A stretch of 64,000 nt of DNA from Mucilaginibacter sp. L294 (GTDB taxonomy: Bacteria > Bacteroidota > Bacteroidia > Sphingobacteriales > Sphingobacteriaceae), in NCBI RefSeq assembly GCF_001636615.1, contig NZ_LGEK01000011.1:33516-97515 (forward strand). Direction: 5' to 3'. This document shows, one piece after another, positions 44,501 through 53,296 of this stretch. A program made the position numbers and the translations under genes. The notes under the pieces were generated by a model. That model ran no database searches. It had not been told where the DNA came from and saw only the letters and a list, made by a program, of their open reading frames with translations. How positions within the stretch are numbered: position 1 is the stretch's first letter; each line of letters starts with the position of its first letter.

Positions 44501-44964
44501 TTAAGAATTTTGATATCTCCGTTTTTCTGCAGGGCAGTTATGGCGGCGATATCCTGAATTATACCCGCAAAACAACCGAGGGGTTAAGGAATGGCAACTT
44601 TAATCAACTAAAAACGGTCACGAACAGGTACTCTTTAGATAATCCAAACGGGACACTACCAAGGTATAATCAATGGAATGAAAACAACCTGCGTGTATCC
44701 GACCGCTTTATTGAAGACGGGTCTTATCTGCGGATACAAAATGTTACCATTGGTTACAACCTGCCCTCGCGCTGGGCAAACAAGGCAAAAATGACTAATG
44801 CCAAGATCTTTGTAACGGGCCAAAACCTATATACGTTCACTAAGTATACAGGTTATGACCCTGAACTGGGCTCCTACAATAGTAACGCCTTGATGCAGAA
44901 CGTCGATCTTGGGAATTATCCAAACCCGAGGTCTGTTACCATTGGAATAAATACCACCTTCTAA
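41518..44964 (+). CDS. SusC-type TonB-dependent receptor with STN domain
   Basis: This 1148-residue outer-membrane importer has a signal peptide (KLTFVLLFFSLMQVSASSFAQ) and then an STN domain (LSLKGVSLDKAFKTVRKQSGFNILYNAEML), which contacts the FecR protein. A carboxypeptidase-regulatory-like domain follows (VTGFIKDEKDLPLPGVTIKIK), then the plug (VVVIGYGTARRAEITSSISS, LQGKLAGVTV, VYVVDG-like segment, VLKDASAQAIYGSRAANGVVIITTKRG) and a long barrel ending NPRSVTIGINTTF. With SusD 16 bases downstream it forms a lidded transporter for oligosaccharides. The start at 41518 gives a signal with an extended N-terminal region; ATG at 41587 is an alternative. Confidence 0.96.
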   Translation: MYKTFTAKFCGWNPFGSYKLLLAMKLTFVLLFFSLMQVSASSFAQKVSLSLKGVSLDKAFKTVRKQSGFNILYNAEMLSGTRPVTVELKDASIKEAMENVLREQGLTYNIIDNNIIISKSIKNVSAAPVTVTGFIKDEKDLPLPGVTIKIKDTQTATVSGSDGSYRITVPDNNAVLVYSFIGYITQEATVGANTAINITLKEKNTGLNEVVVIGYGTARRAEITSSISSISAKDIKDLPQAGADQMLQGKLAGVTVSNNGGQPGGGVSVTIRGITTINGNEPLYVVDGVILEAATSSIAFDKLGGMAGQTRQSAIAGINPNDIQSIDVLKDASAQAIYGSRAANGVVIITTKRGKAGESKITYDAYYGRQNVQKYLPLMDLSEFAAYNNSVNKEIGQTLGVNVLPIGEFVKPSILGKGTNWQDAIFQQGVIQNHQLGFSGGQAKTTYYLSLNYFDQTGTIVGSAYRRYAMRFNLDHEIKPWLKIGLSSSATRNKQRISLTNGSEAVVNLAVQNSPAAPVTTPNGDYAATVTVGGYSFGNNNNPVALAQLRKITNQSTQGVINTFAELLFSKHLTLRNELNVNYNFTEGEAFQPYVTAADGRIIFSPSQLVLSQSPNLYVAVKNYLNFNQQFGRHLITAQLGHESQEGNSSNLSVRRQDLTLNLESIGAGAADGQSIDGGKNTWAIESYFARAGYSFDNRYSLNLSIRRDGSSSFGPNKRYGYFPAASAGWTITNEKFAANWKHLDYLKLRFGAGAVGNQNAGANNYSTNIRLFSTAPFGPGGIPDNVGNPALAWESVKTYNAGIDAGLLGNKLEISVDVYKKITSDMLMLTNLPVFTGIGANWNDIKAPWVNAGRMTNTGIDVSLTSYNINAHGFSWKTNVVFSHFKNVLNALNSPQSALQTYTEYNNAVLLTRTVPGGPVGRFYGFKTDGLFGSVTEINNSPDQGLTVSPTGTWIGDVKYKDINGDGKIDANDMTFIGNPNPKFTYGITNTFNFKNFDISVFLQGSYGGDILNYTRKTTEGLRNGNFNQLKTVTNRYSLDNPNGTLPRYNQWNENNLRVSDRFIEDGSYLRIQNVTIGYNLPSRWANKAKMTNAKIFVTGQNLYTFTKYTGYDPELGSYNSNALMQNVDLGNYPNPRSVTIGINTTF

Positions 44965-44980
44965 CCCCAATTTTAATATT

Positions 44981-46555
44981 ATGAAAATAAAACTATATTC
45001 AATATTGGCCATGCTGGTAGTATTATCAGCATGTAAAAAAGAATTTCTTGACAAGCCCTCACAAAATAACCCAACGCTTGAAACCTATTATACAAATGCG
45101 GGCCAGGTAAACGCAGCTACAGGTCTGCTTTATAATACCATTTGGTACGACTATATAGACAAAGCTTTTCACGCTATGGAGGTTAGGGCTGGCAATATGT
45201 TTCCTAATGCCCCAATTTACACCCCATACCAGTTATTTACCGTATCGTCAACAGACGCACAGGTAGCAAACTCATGGGGCGCTTTTTATAAGGTAGCGGG
45301 CTCTGCAACAGTTCTTATCAAAACGTTTGAAGAAAAGAAAGCATTGGTTAGCGACCCGGCCTATTTAACAAGGGGTATAGCCGAAGCAAGGTTTATAAGG
45401 GCATATGCCTACTTTAACCTGGCCCGTGCTTTTGGGGATGTGCCTATTGTGACTGATCCGGTTGGTATAGCTTCATCGGGGCAATTTAATGTGCCGCGCT
45501 ACAAGCAGGCCGATGTATTGCGTTTTGTTATAGAGGATCTGAAGTTTGCAGAAGAAAATCTGGGCGCAACAGCCGATGCAGGCAGAGTAACCAGCCTGTC
45601 AGCTACAGGGATGATGGCAAAGGTTTATCTGTATCTAAAGGATTACCCCAATGCAAAAGCCAAAGCGCTTCAGGTAATCAATTCAGGTAAATACAGCCTT
45701 TATCCCGATTACGGAAAAATGTTTACCACCGCGGCAGCCAATAATAATCAGGAATCGTTATTCGCACTGCAGTGGTTGGCCGCAGGTGGCTACTCAATTG
45801 GAAATTCCATGCAAATTTATATTGGCCCGGCTACATTGTTAAGAGCCGCAGGCGGCGGTTTTTCTACAGTAGTACCATCTATAGATTTGTTGAGGGCTTA
45901 TGAACCTGGTGACCTCAGAAAAGCAGGGTCTATTATGGAACAGGGATTTAAACGTACCGATTGGATCAATACAAACTTCCCTGGCGGCTTTACTTATGAT
46001 ACGCTTAAAACCGTAGCTAATGGCCGTAACGAGGAAACACAAATGACTACGGCCACCCGCTCTCATTCACTTAAATATATTGTTGGCCCCGGCTCTGCTA
46101 CCGAGATGGTAAATAGTGGCTTTAACAGTATAAATACTTACGTATTGAGGTATGCTGATATTTTGCTGATCTACGCAGAAGCCACATTGGGCGGTGGTGG
46201 CAGCACATCTGACCCAGACGCGCTGCGTGCATTTAATATGGTTAGGCACCGTGCTGGTTTCCCAACCTCTGCAGATAAGACATCGCTGGATATAACCACT
46301 ATCCTCCATGAAAGGCGTATAGAGTTTGCCTTCGAAGGCGGGGATTACTGGTATGACATACAAAGGCAAGGTTACGGCTTAGCCAAAGTATTGGTTGCCG
46401 CGCAGGAAAGGGGCCCCTATAGCGGATCAGGTGTGCATGTGGTAGATCATATCAGTGCTAATCTTTCCAGCGAGTCGCAGTTATATCTGCCTATCCCGGC
46501 CAATGAGATTACCACCAATCCGGAGTTAACAAAACCAGCTGTTCCTTACTATTAA
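44981..46555 (+). CDS. SusD/RagB family glycan-binding lipoprotein
   Basis: This 524-residue lipoprotein (SILAMLVVLSACKKEF lipobox) starts with a SusD-like N-terminal region (EFLDKPSQNNPTLETYYTNAGQVNAATGLLYN) and has the helical repeat and C-terminal RagB features: IRAYAYFNLARAFGDVPIV, GMMAKVYLYLKDYPNAKAKA, LRYADILLIYAEA, ILHERRIEFAFEGGDYWYDI and LPIPANEITTNPELT. It sits on the cell surface as a lid on the SusC barrel. It is in operon with SusC (16 bases) and the IPT lipoprotein (18 bases). Confidence 0.96.
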   Translation: MKIKLYSILAMLVVLSACKKEFLDKPSQNNPTLETYYTNAGQVNAATGLLYNTIWYDYIDKAFHAMEVRAGNMFPNAPIYTPYQLFTVSSTDAQVANSWGAFYKVAGSATVLIKTFEEKKALVSDPAYLTRGIAEARFIRAYAYFNLARAFGDVPIVTDPVGIASSGQFNVPRYKQADVLRFVIEDLKFAEENLGATADAGRVTSLSATGMMAKVYLYLKDYPNAKAKALQVINSGKYSLYPDYGKMFTTAAANNNQESLFALQWLAAGGYSIGNSMQIYIGPATLLRAAGGGFSTVVPSIDLLRAYEPGDLRKAGSIMEQGFKRTDWINTNFPGGFTYDTLKTVANGRNEETQMTTATRSHSLKYIVGPGSATEMVNSGFNSINTYVLRYADILLIYAEATLGGGGSTSDPDALRAFNMVRHRAGFPTSADKTSLDITTILHERRIEFAFEGGDYWYDIQRQGYGLAKVLVAAQERGPYSGSGVHVVDHISANLSSESQLYLPIPANEITTNPELTKPAVPYY

Positions 46556-46573
46556 CATCTAATTCAAAAGATC

Positions 46574-47626
46574 ATGAAAAAGATAAATTTATGCAGGTCA
46601 GCAGTAGCTTTCCTTCTCATTATTCTGAGTTTTAATGCTTGTAAAAAAGATAATAACATCAATAACAATATAACTGATATTGCAAATCCAACAGTATTAT
46701 CTGGGCCTGATTCTGTAACTGCAGGTGCTGTTGTGGTGATTGAAGGTAAAGGCTTAGCCCAAATAAAATCTATCCTGTTTGAAAACGGCAAGGTGCCCGC
46801 AGGTTTTAACCCTGTTTTTAATAATTCGGGGGCAATTGTTTTCAGGGTACCTGATACTGCCTGGGCGGGGCCAACTAATATTACTTTTACTAATGCTAAA
46901 GGTGCGCAGTTTACCTTTCCTACCGTAGTGGTTGCTTTTCCATTGGTAACCTCTGTTTCAACAACAGATTTTGAAAGTGGCGATATAATAACCATTAAGG
47001 GGAGTAATTTATTATCTGTAACAGAGGTTGCGCTGTTAAATACTGCAGGAGTTGCTTTAGGTGTAAATGCTACCATTGTTTCTAAAGAAAACAGTGAGAT
47101 AGTGGTACAAATGCCGGTTACAACAGCTGCAAAAGTGAAGTTACAGGTATCTAACGTAAGCGGAAAGATTATCCCCCAAATAGATTTGGTAAACATGGAT
47201 CAGGCTTATAAACTTTTTACCGAGGATGAGTCAAACGCCGATGTTAACGGACAAGGGTGGGAGGGCACTTACAGCATATCTTCGGATGAAAAAGTAAGCG
47301 GGCTTAAATCAGTTAAAATGGCTATAAGCGGAGGCTATGGCGCATTTAAACCTGTAAATAAACACACTACGCTGCTTGCCAACTATACCACCTTAGCTTT
47401 TTGGATAAAGGGCGGCGATACAGAAAAAAGGTTTAATGTGAGCGTAAACTCTGTACAATCACAAACCATAACTGCCCCCGCAAAAGTTTGGACGCGTTTT
47501 ACTTTACCGTTATCGATATGGAAGAGTATAGGTGAAACAGAATTGAAACACGTAGTTTTTCAATACCTGAGCGCAACAGAAACGCCAACCTTCTACTTCG
47601 ACAATATCATATTAATTAAAGAATAA
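46574..47626 (+). CDS. IPT/TIG-domain surface glycan-binding lipoprotein
   Basis: This 350-residue lipoprotein (FLLIILSFNACKKDNN) carries two IPT/TIG domains: PTVLSGPDSVTAGAVVVIEGKGLAQIKSILF and PLVTSVSTTDFESGDIITIKGSNLLSVTEVAL. The C-terminal part (about residues 215-350) looks like a jelly-roll carbohydrate-binding module (GWEGTYSISSDEKVSGLKSV ... YTTLAFWIKGGDTEKRFNV ... TFYFDNIILIKE). Its position behind SusD is that of the SusE/F-like surface glycan-binding proteins, which help capture the polymer for the endo-acting enzyme that follows. Confidence 0.87.
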   Translation: MKKINLCRSAVAFLLIILSFNACKKDNNINNNITDIANPTVLSGPDSVTAGAVVVIEGKGLAQIKSILFENGKVPAGFNPVFNNSGAIVFRVPDTAWAGPTNITFTNAKGAQFTFPTVVVAFPLVTSVSTTDFESGDIITIKGSNLLSVTEVALLNTAGVALGVNATIVSKENSEIVVQMPVTTAAKVKLQVSNVSGKIIPQIDLVNMDQAYKLFTEDESNADVNGQGWEGTYSISSDEKVSGLKSVKMAISGGYGAFKPVNKHTTLLANYTTLAFWIKGGDTEKRFNVSVNSVQSQTITAPAKVWTRFTLPLSIWKSIGETELKHVVFQYLSATETPTFYFDNIILIKE

Positions 47627-47657
47627 TCTAATGTATACCATAGAAAGAAATTTAAAA

Positions 47658-48749
47658 ATGAAAAGAAATACTTTATATACTGTCATAGTTGCTTTTGCAC
47701 TAATTATATCAACAGCCTTGTGCTGCAGAAAAGTTGGCGCTGAGTTAAAGGCCAATGCTGTTCCGGACAGTCAACCATCTGTTAACAAAGTAGAATCGTT
47801 TGGTGTTAACCTATCAGGTGCCGAATTTGGAAGTAATGTTCCAGGCACATATGATTATGATTATAGTTACCCCTTGCTTACTGATCTTGATTATGTAAAA
47901 TCAAAAGGGTGGACGCTTGTAAGATTGCCGTTTCTTTGGAATAGGTTACAGCCAACCCTAAACGGCGACCTTGATCCGGTAGAATTGAAGCGCCTCACTG
48001 ATTTTGTGGATGCTGCCAACGAGAAAGGTATTAATATTTTACTTGATGCACATAACTTTGGGCGCAGGCGAGTGAACGGCCAGGATGTAATTATTGGTGC
48101 TCCTGATGTCCCCGTATCGTCATTTGCTGATTTTTGGGGTAAGATGGCCGCGGTTTTCAAGTCAAAAACCAATATATGGGGATATGGTATGATGAACGAA
48201 CCACATGATATGCTTACCGACGTGCCTTGGTTGGTTATTGCCCAAAAAACCATTGACCAGATCCGTACCGTTGACACTAAAACAACCATTGTGGTTGCGG
48301 GAGATAGTTTTAGTTCTGCATCGCGGTGGAACACGGTAAGCGATAATTTAAAAACAATTACCGATCCTTCATCCAACTTAATATTTGAAGCCCACACTTA
48401 TTTCGATGCAAACTCCAGCGGGGCTTATACTCAAAGCTATGATCTGGAGAAAGCTACACCAACTATTGGGGTAGAGCGTTTAGCACCGTTTGTGAATTGG
48501 TTGAAAGTTAACAACAAACGTGGCTTTGTTGGCGAATACGGGATTCCTGATGATGACCCACGGTGGTTAGTAACATTAGATAATGCTTTAAATTATCTAA
48601 AATCAAATTGCATTAATGGCACCTATTGGTCTGCAGGGCCACGTTGGGGGAGCGATAAATTGGCGGTGCAACCTATTAATGGAGTGGATCGCCCGCAAAT
48701 GCAGGTACTAAAAAATTATGTAGCTACAGACCCTAAAAACTGTCAATAG
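47658..48749 (+). CDS. GH5 endo-glycanase lipoprotein
   Basis: I start at 47658 (MKRNTLYTVIVAFALIISTALCC), which gives a lipoprotein signal and 363 residues; an in-frame ATG at 47631 would add 9. GH5 motifs are LVRLPFLWNRLQP, NILLDAHNFGRR, YGMMNEPHDM with the probable acid/base at Glu181, EAHTYFD and GFVGEYGIPDDD with the nucleophile at Glu293. The acid/base and nucleophile pair is that of retaining endo-glucanases and related beta-glycanases. A surface lipoprotein fits the first polymer-cleaving step before SusC import. The stop is followed by a strong terminator that ends the locus. Confidence 0.9.
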   Translation: MKRNTLYTVIVAFALIISTALCCRKVGAELKANAVPDSQPSVNKVESFGVNLSGAEFGSNVPGTYDYDYSYPLLTDLDYVKSKGWTLVRLPFLWNRLQPTLNGDLDPVELKRLTDFVDAANEKGINILLDAHNFGRRRVNGQDVIIGAPDVPVSSFADFWGKMAAVFKSKTNIWGYGMMNEPHDMLTDVPWLVIAQKTIDQIRTVDTKTTIVVAGDSFSSASRWNTVSDNLKTITDPSSNLIFEAHTYFDANSSGAYTQSYDLEKATPTIGVERLAPFVNWLKVNNKRGFVGEYGIPDDDPRWLVTLDNALNYLKSNCINGTYWSAGPRWGSDKLAVQPINGVDRPQMQVLKNYVATDPKNCQ

Positions 48750-48782
48750 TAATACTTATTACCTATATCGTGCTTAATAACA

Positions 48783-48813
48783 GAAGGTCTGCCAAAACTG
48801 GTGGGCCTTCATT
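48783..48813 (+). terminator. Intrinsic terminator of the glycan locus
   Basis: A 12-bp stem (GAAGGTCTGCCA with its partner, allowing G-U pairs) around AAAC, followed by ATTATTATT. It lies 33 bases past the GH5 stop. Confidence 0.75.
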
Positions 48814-48873
48814 ATTATTGGTGTTTGCAGAGCAGGCTATATTTATAGTATCAAATATTGCGTTATTTAGGGT

Positions 48874-49968
48874 ATGAAAAGGAGTTGTTGGAGAGGCGGA
48901 ATGGCTGCGCTGTTGCTAATGGCGATCGCCGGCTGTGGTCTGGTAAAGTCAGTAGGTAAAAACCCGGAGGGCGAAGAGCTTGCCCGGTTGGATACTTTGC
49001 CTAATTACAAAAATGGCACTTTCGAAAACTTGGCTGAACTTTCTGACTCGACAGTGAAGCGCAACCGATTGCTTTTGTTGTTCCATAACAGCTCTAAAAT
49101 CACCAGGCCTTCTCGAGGGCTGCCATGGGTCAAAACAAATCTGACGACACTCACAGCACCCGCACCTACCGTGGTTTGGTTCGGGCATTCATCTTTGCTG
49201 ATTAAAACCGGGCAGGGTAATGTACTTATCGATCCTGTTTTTAGCAACCATGCCGGGCCGATACCTGGATTGGTTAGGGCATTTCAAGGCACTACGAATT
49301 ACCACGCGAAGGATATGCCGCCAATAGATGTGCTGATCATTTCTCATGACCACTATGATCACCTGGATTACCGCACCCTTAAAAAATTGAAAGACCATAT
49401 TAAAATAGCGGTAGTGCCGATGGGTGTAGGTTCGGACTTGGTGTATTGGGGATTTGACCCTAAAAAGATCATCGAACTGAACTGGAACCAATCGGTTACG
49501 CTGCCTGGTGGCCTTAAGGTCACTGCTACGCCGGCACAGCACCGCAGTAACCGCACGTATACCAAGGCAAACAAAACGCTTTGGGCATCTTATGTGATAC
49601 AGGCCGGGCAGTACCGGCTGTTTTATGGAGGAGATGGTGGCTATGGGCCACATTTTAAACAAATTGGCCAGCAATATGGCCCGTTTGATCTGGCGCTGTT
49701 GGAATGCGGACAGTACAGCCCGAACTGGCCATGGACACATCTATGGCTTGGGCAAGCTGCTCAGGCTGCCGTTGATCTGCAGGCCCGTTTGCTACAACCT
49801 GTTCACTGGGCCAAATTTCCGGAAGCCGATCATCCCTGGAACGAATCTATAAAAAAACTCCTGCCAGCTGCTGAAAAGCTGGGTATCCAGGTAAACGTTC
49901 CGCGTATCGGGGAGCCTTATACTTTAGGTGATCCGCCCAGGAAAGCAGTTTGGTGGAATTTTGAATAA
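48874..49968 (+). CDS. Metallo-beta-lactamase-fold lipoprotein (NAPE-PLD-like)
   Basis: This 364-residue protein has a lipoprotein signal (MAALLLMAIAGCGLV) and the metal-binding core of the metallo-beta-lactamase fold: VVWFGHSSLLIKTGQGNVLIDPVFS, LIISHDHYDHLDYRTLKKL with the HxHxDH motif, a downstream His in TPAQHRSNRTY, YRLFYGGDGGYGPHF and the final LQPVHWAKFPEADHPW. The overall pattern matches N-acyl-phosphatidylethanolamine phospholipase D-like hydrolases (L-ascorbate-6-P lactonase/UlaG-related). The substrate is unknown. It is not part of the glycan locus, since a terminator precedes it. Confidence 0.87.
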   Translation: MKRSCWRGGMAALLLMAIAGCGLVKSVGKNPEGEELARLDTLPNYKNGTFENLAELSDSTVKRNRLLLLFHNSSKITRPSRGLPWVKTNLTTLTAPAPTVVWFGHSSLLIKTGQGNVLIDPVFSNHAGPIPGLVRAFQGTTNYHAKDMPPIDVLIISHDHYDHLDYRTLKKLKDHIKIAVVPMGVGSDLVYWGFDPKKIIELNWNQSVTLPGGLKVTATPAQHRSNRTYTKANKTLWASYVIQAGQYRLFYGGDGGYGPHFKQIGQQYGPFDLALLECGQYSPNWPWTHLWLGQAAQAAVDLQARLLQPVHWAKFPEADHPWNESIKKLLPAAEKLGIQVNVPRIGEPYTLGDPPRKAVWWNFE

Positions 49969-50004
49969 AAAAACCGGTAGCCACCAGTAATTCTTTAACA
50001 AAGA

Positions 50005-50799
50005 TTAGCGCCTCCTTAAATCAGAAGGGCGCGATGAAGTGAAATCGTAAAAAGTATCACTAAATGATGCAGTGGTAGAATAGCCAACCTCAAAAGCAAT
50101 ATCAGAAATCGTTTTTTGCGTTTTAACGATCATCTCAATTGCAGTGATCATACGAAGTGTTTTAACATACTGCAGAAACGAAATGCGCAGTTGTGCTTGA
50201 AACAAGCGCGACAGTGAACGGTCGCTCATTGCAAAATGTTCACTTACATGGGCTATAACTAACCTGTGGCTAATATTATCCTGTAAGTACTTCATCACTT
50301 TTTGCATAAGCGCATGATCAGTATTTGGCAACATAATAGGCAGCGATCTTTTACTTAAAGTAGGCAGCAAATTCTTTATAGCTATTAGAAACTCGAAATT
50401 ATGATCGCCTTTACCGATGTGGCGTTCGTCCCAACGTTCTGTATAATTGATCATCTGGATCAGCAGTTCGCTGGCCGGATAAATGCCCAGCTTACTGTAA
50501 AATTCATTCGCGTCATCATCGGTCGAATAAAAGTAGAGTGATCTTAAAGCTGTGGCAAATACACCTACCCGCAGTTCATGGATCATCCCCTGCGGAATCC
50601 AAAAGTAATGTCTTGCCGGTACTACATAGGTTTTGTTCTCTGTAGTAATATAAGCTAAACCGCCTTCAACATAACTTAGCTGTCCTTTAGAATGTGTATG
50701 AAGGGGGATCAGTTTCTCTGATCTTTCGTGCATTACAAAAACAGTATCCGGCTTGCTATCTATCTCCGGCAGGGAAGCTATAAGGCCAATTTTAGTCAT
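50005..50799 (-). CDS. AraC-family regulator divergent from efflux operon
   Basis: This 264-residue protein has a cupin-like N-terminal domain (VMHERSEKLIPLHTHSKGQLSYVEGGLAYITTENKTYVV and FWIPQGMIHELRV) and a C-terminal AraC DNA-binding domain (RLVIAHVSEHFAMSDRSLSRLFQ, TISDIAFEVGYSTTASFSDTFYDFTSSRPSDLRR). The cupin HTHSKGQL motif could hold a metal or small ligand. It is transcribed divergently from the TolC/HlyD/MFS operon, with 108 bases between the starts, so it very probably controls that pump. Confidence 0.9.
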   Translation of the reverse strand: MTKIGLIASLPEIDSKPDTVFVMHERSEKLIPLHTHSKGQLSYVEGGLAYITTENKTYVVPARHYFWIPQGMIHELRVGVFATALRSLYFYSTDDDANEFYSKLGIYPASELLIQMINYTERWDERHIGKGDHNFEFLIAIKNLLPTLSKRSLPIMLPNTDHALMQKVMKYLQDNISHRLVIAHVSEHFAMSDRSLSRLFQAQLRISFLQYVKTLRMITAIEMIVKTQKTISDIAFEVGYSTTASFSDTFYDFTSSRPSDLRRR

Positions 50800-50891
50800 C
50801 GAATTCTCATCTCAATTCAAATATAATTAAAATTGGCTGGAATGATGAAAAGATTGGCAAGTTAGGCGAACCGACACTTTTATGATTGATA

Positions 50892-50899
50892 TAATTTTG
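50892..50899 (+). promoter_or_regulatory. -7 box of the tripartite efflux operon
   Basis: TAATTTTG matches TAnnTTTG and ends 9 bases before the TolC-type start codon, so the transcript would have almost no leader. Confidence 0.5.
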
Positions 50900-50907
50900 C
50901 GGCCAAT

Positions 50908-52227
50908 ATGTACTACCGTAAAATACTCATAACCTTTGTTGGTATGTTATTCGTCAATAACATATACAGCCAGTCTAAAGACACCTCACAACTTACATTA
51001 CCGCAGGCATGGCGTAAAGCCGAAGAAAACAGCAGGCAGATTGAAATTGCCCGAAAGACGAGTTCGATAGCGGATGAAGAGATCAAAGACGCAAAAATGG
51101 AAAGATTGCCGGAGGTAGGCCTGTTAGGAAGCATTGAAAAAGCTACCAATATGCCTATTTATGAAAACGGCCTTTTTTCGTCACACACACAACAGCACGA
51201 AATTATACATACCCTGTACAAGGCCGGGGCCGATTTTTATCTGAACATTTATAATGGCAACAAGCTGAATCTTAAAATTGAAGAAAACAAGCTGTTGTAC
51301 CAGATAACGGTCATACATAATAATGAGACGGTTTCTGCCATCAGGTACAAAACAGCTGCGCTTTACCTGGATCTTCAGAAATCACTGATCTTCCGGAAAC
51401 TGATAGTCGAGGATATTGCTGATCAGGATAAGCAATTACGCGAAATAAAGGCATTACAAAAGAATGGCGTGGTTTTAAAAAGCGATGTGCTACGTGTAGA
51501 GCTCGATCTATCCAGACGTAAAATGGCCCTGGTGACCATAAAGAACGATATTCTTATTGCCATGCAGAAACTGAATATTATTATAGGGGAGCCGGATGAA
51601 AGCATTGTGACCCCAACGGCTTTTGATTCGGTTGATCAGCCAGCGCTGACCTATGAAAAATACCTCTCTGAAGCGATGGAACACTCCTTTTCTTACCATA
51701 CTTCTGAAATGCAAACAGAGGTAAGCAAAGTTCACCTTAACCAGGTGAAAGCCAATTACAGGCCAAAAGTGGGTTTATACGGCGATTTCTCTTACGCCAA
51801 TCCGCAAATATTTCTTTTCCCCTATAACCCGGCCTGGTATTCACTTGGTGTTGCGGGTATCAGGGTTACCATGCCACTATCGCAGCTTTACCATAATATA
51901 CATAAGGTTAGCACGGCTAAACTGGAGCTTGAAAAAGAAGAAACTACCCATAAAGATACGGAGGATAAGGTACGGCAACAGGTTAAGGAAGCTTACCTGC
52001 GGTATAAAGAATCACTGATACAAATTGATGTAGCAGAAGCAAATGTAGCCCATGCCGAAGAAAACGCCCGCATTATCAAAAATACCTATTTCAATCAAAC
52101 CTCATTAATTACAGACCTGCTTGATGCCGATGTACAGCTATTGCAAACCCGTTTTGAACTGGCGGCGGCACGTATTATGGCTCAAAACAAATATTATTTA
52201 CTTCAAAATATAACCGGAGTACTCTAA
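50908..52227 (+). CDS. TolC-family outer-membrane efflux channel
   Basis: This 439-residue protein has a signal peptide (ILITFVGMLFVNNIYSQ) and the TolC repeat pattern: LTLPQAWRKAEENSRQIEIARKTSSIADEEIKDAKMERLPEVGL in the first half and SFSYHTSEMQTEVSKVHLNQVKANYRPKVGLYGDFSYANP in the second. Long coiled-coil helices (QVKEAYLRYKESLIQIDVAEA) and the final LLQTRFELAAARIMAQNKYYLLQNITG are typical. It provides the exit duct for the adjacent periplasmic adaptor and MFS pump, whose gene starts one base after its stop. Confidence 0.93.
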   Translation: MYYRKILITFVGMLFVNNIYSQSKDTSQLTLPQAWRKAEENSRQIEIARKTSSIADEEIKDAKMERLPEVGLLGSIEKATNMPIYENGLFSSHTQQHEIIHTLYKAGADFYLNIYNGNKLNLKIEENKLLYQITVIHNNETVSAIRYKTAALYLDLQKSLIFRKLIVEDIADQDKQLREIKALQKNGVVLKSDVLRVELDLSRRKMALVTIKNDILIAMQKLNIIIGEPDESIVTPTAFDSVDQPALTYEKYLSEAMEHSFSYHTSEMQTEVSKVHLNQVKANYRPKVGLYGDFSYANPQIFLFPYNPAWYSLGVAGIRVTMPLSQLYHNIHKVSTAKLELEKEETTHKDTEDKVRQQVKEAYLRYKESLIQIDVAEANVAHAEENARIIKNTYFNQTSLITDLLDADVQLLQTRFELAAARIMAQNKYYLLQNITGVL

Positions 52228-52228
52228 C

Positions 52229-53296
52229 ATGAAAAATACACACACAGTAACAGATCGTATCATCACTAAAATTACCGGATGGATAGCCGGCATCACTATC
52301 ATTGCCTTAGTGGTTTGGGCGGCATTTACGCTTTGGGGTTATCATGAATATGAACAAACCAACGACGCACAGGTGCAAGAGTATGTTAACCCGGTTATTT
52401 CCCGGGCGGGCGGCTTTATAGTTGCCGTTAAGTTTGATGAAAATCAACCTGTAAAAAGGGGGGACACGCTGTTGGTTGTAGATAACAGGGAATACACTTT
52501 ACAGGTTGCGCAAACCAAAGCAACTATTCAAAAGGCCGAGGCCCAGTTGAAGGTATTGGAAAGCAATATCCATACTATGCAAAAGAACGCCGGTTCTGCC
52601 AAAGCGCAAATTAGGGCCAGCGCGGCAAAAGTATGGAAACAACAACTTGATTTTGACCGTTATTCGCGGCTTTATAAGGAAGAATCAGCCACCAAACAAC
52701 AGGTAGAAAATGTGCAGGCCACACTGGATGTTAACAAGAGCGATTATCAGGCTGCACAGGAAAACTACGGTGCTGCAGAATCAAAAATAGAAGATGTTAT
52801 AGCAGAAAAGACCGTTTTAAGGGCAGAGATAGTCCGGTTGAAAGCATTGCTGGACCGTAATATGCTGGATGTAGATTATACCATAATCAGGGCTTCTTAC
52901 GATGGACGGATGGGCCGCCGAACAGTGGAAGTAGGCCAAATGATCAATGTAGGGGAAGTATTAGCCTACATTGTTAATAATGAAACCGATAAATGGATAG
53001 TGGCCAATTATAAAGAAACCCAAATTGCTAACATGCATATAGGTGATACCGTAAAATTTGTTGCTGATGCATTCCCCGGCCGCGAGTTTAAAGGCACTAT
53101 CATTTCATTATCACCTGCAACAGGTTCCAGTTTTTCCTTACTGCCGCCCGATAACTCCACCGGTAACTATGTAAAGATAGTTCAACGCGTGCCGGTGCGA
53201 ATAAGGGTAGATGCGGAAAAGCAGCAGTTGGGCCTGCTCAAAGTAGGGATGAATGTAAACGTCTACGTTCCTAAAAATCAGCGGCACCATGGATAG
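52229..53296 (+). CDS. HlyD/EmrA-family membrane fusion protein
   Basis: This is a 355-residue adaptor. A membrane anchor (WIAGITIIALVVWAAFTLW) leads to a biotinyl-lipoyl-like domain (NDAQVQEYVNPVISRAGGFIVAV, NQPVKRGDTLLVVD), a coiled-coil hairpin (about residues 95-210, with the VLRAEIVRLKALLDRNMLDVDYTIIRAS return) and a beta-barrel (FKGTIISLSPATGSSFSLLPPDNSTGN, RVPVRIRV). The SFSLLPPDNSTGN motif is typical of EmrA-type adaptors. Its stop overlaps the MFS start by 8 bases, so the two are translationally coupled. Confidence 0.94.
   Translation: MKNTHTVTDRIITKITGWIAGITIIALVVWAAFTLWGYHEYEQTNDAQVQEYVNPVISRAGGFIVAVKFDENQPVKRGDTLLVVDNREYTLQVAQTKATIQKAEAQLKVLESNIHTMQKNAGSAKAQIRASAAKVWKQQLDFDRYSRLYKEESATKQQVENVQATLDVNKSDYQAAQENYGAAESKIEDVIAEKTVLRAEIVRLKALLDRNMLDVDYTIIRASYDGRMGRRTVEVGQMINVGEVLAYIVNNETDKWIVANYKETQIANMHIGDTVKFVADAFPGREFKGTIISLSPATGSSFSLLPPDNSTGNYVKIVQRVPVRIRVDAEKQQLGLLKVGMNVNVYVPKNQRHHG

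Noticed and set aside
36671..48749. Mobile or horizontally transferred island
   Set aside because: No integrase, transposase, flanking repeat or tRNA disruption was seen; tRNA-Glu at 32956 is intact and has no nearby duplicate end.
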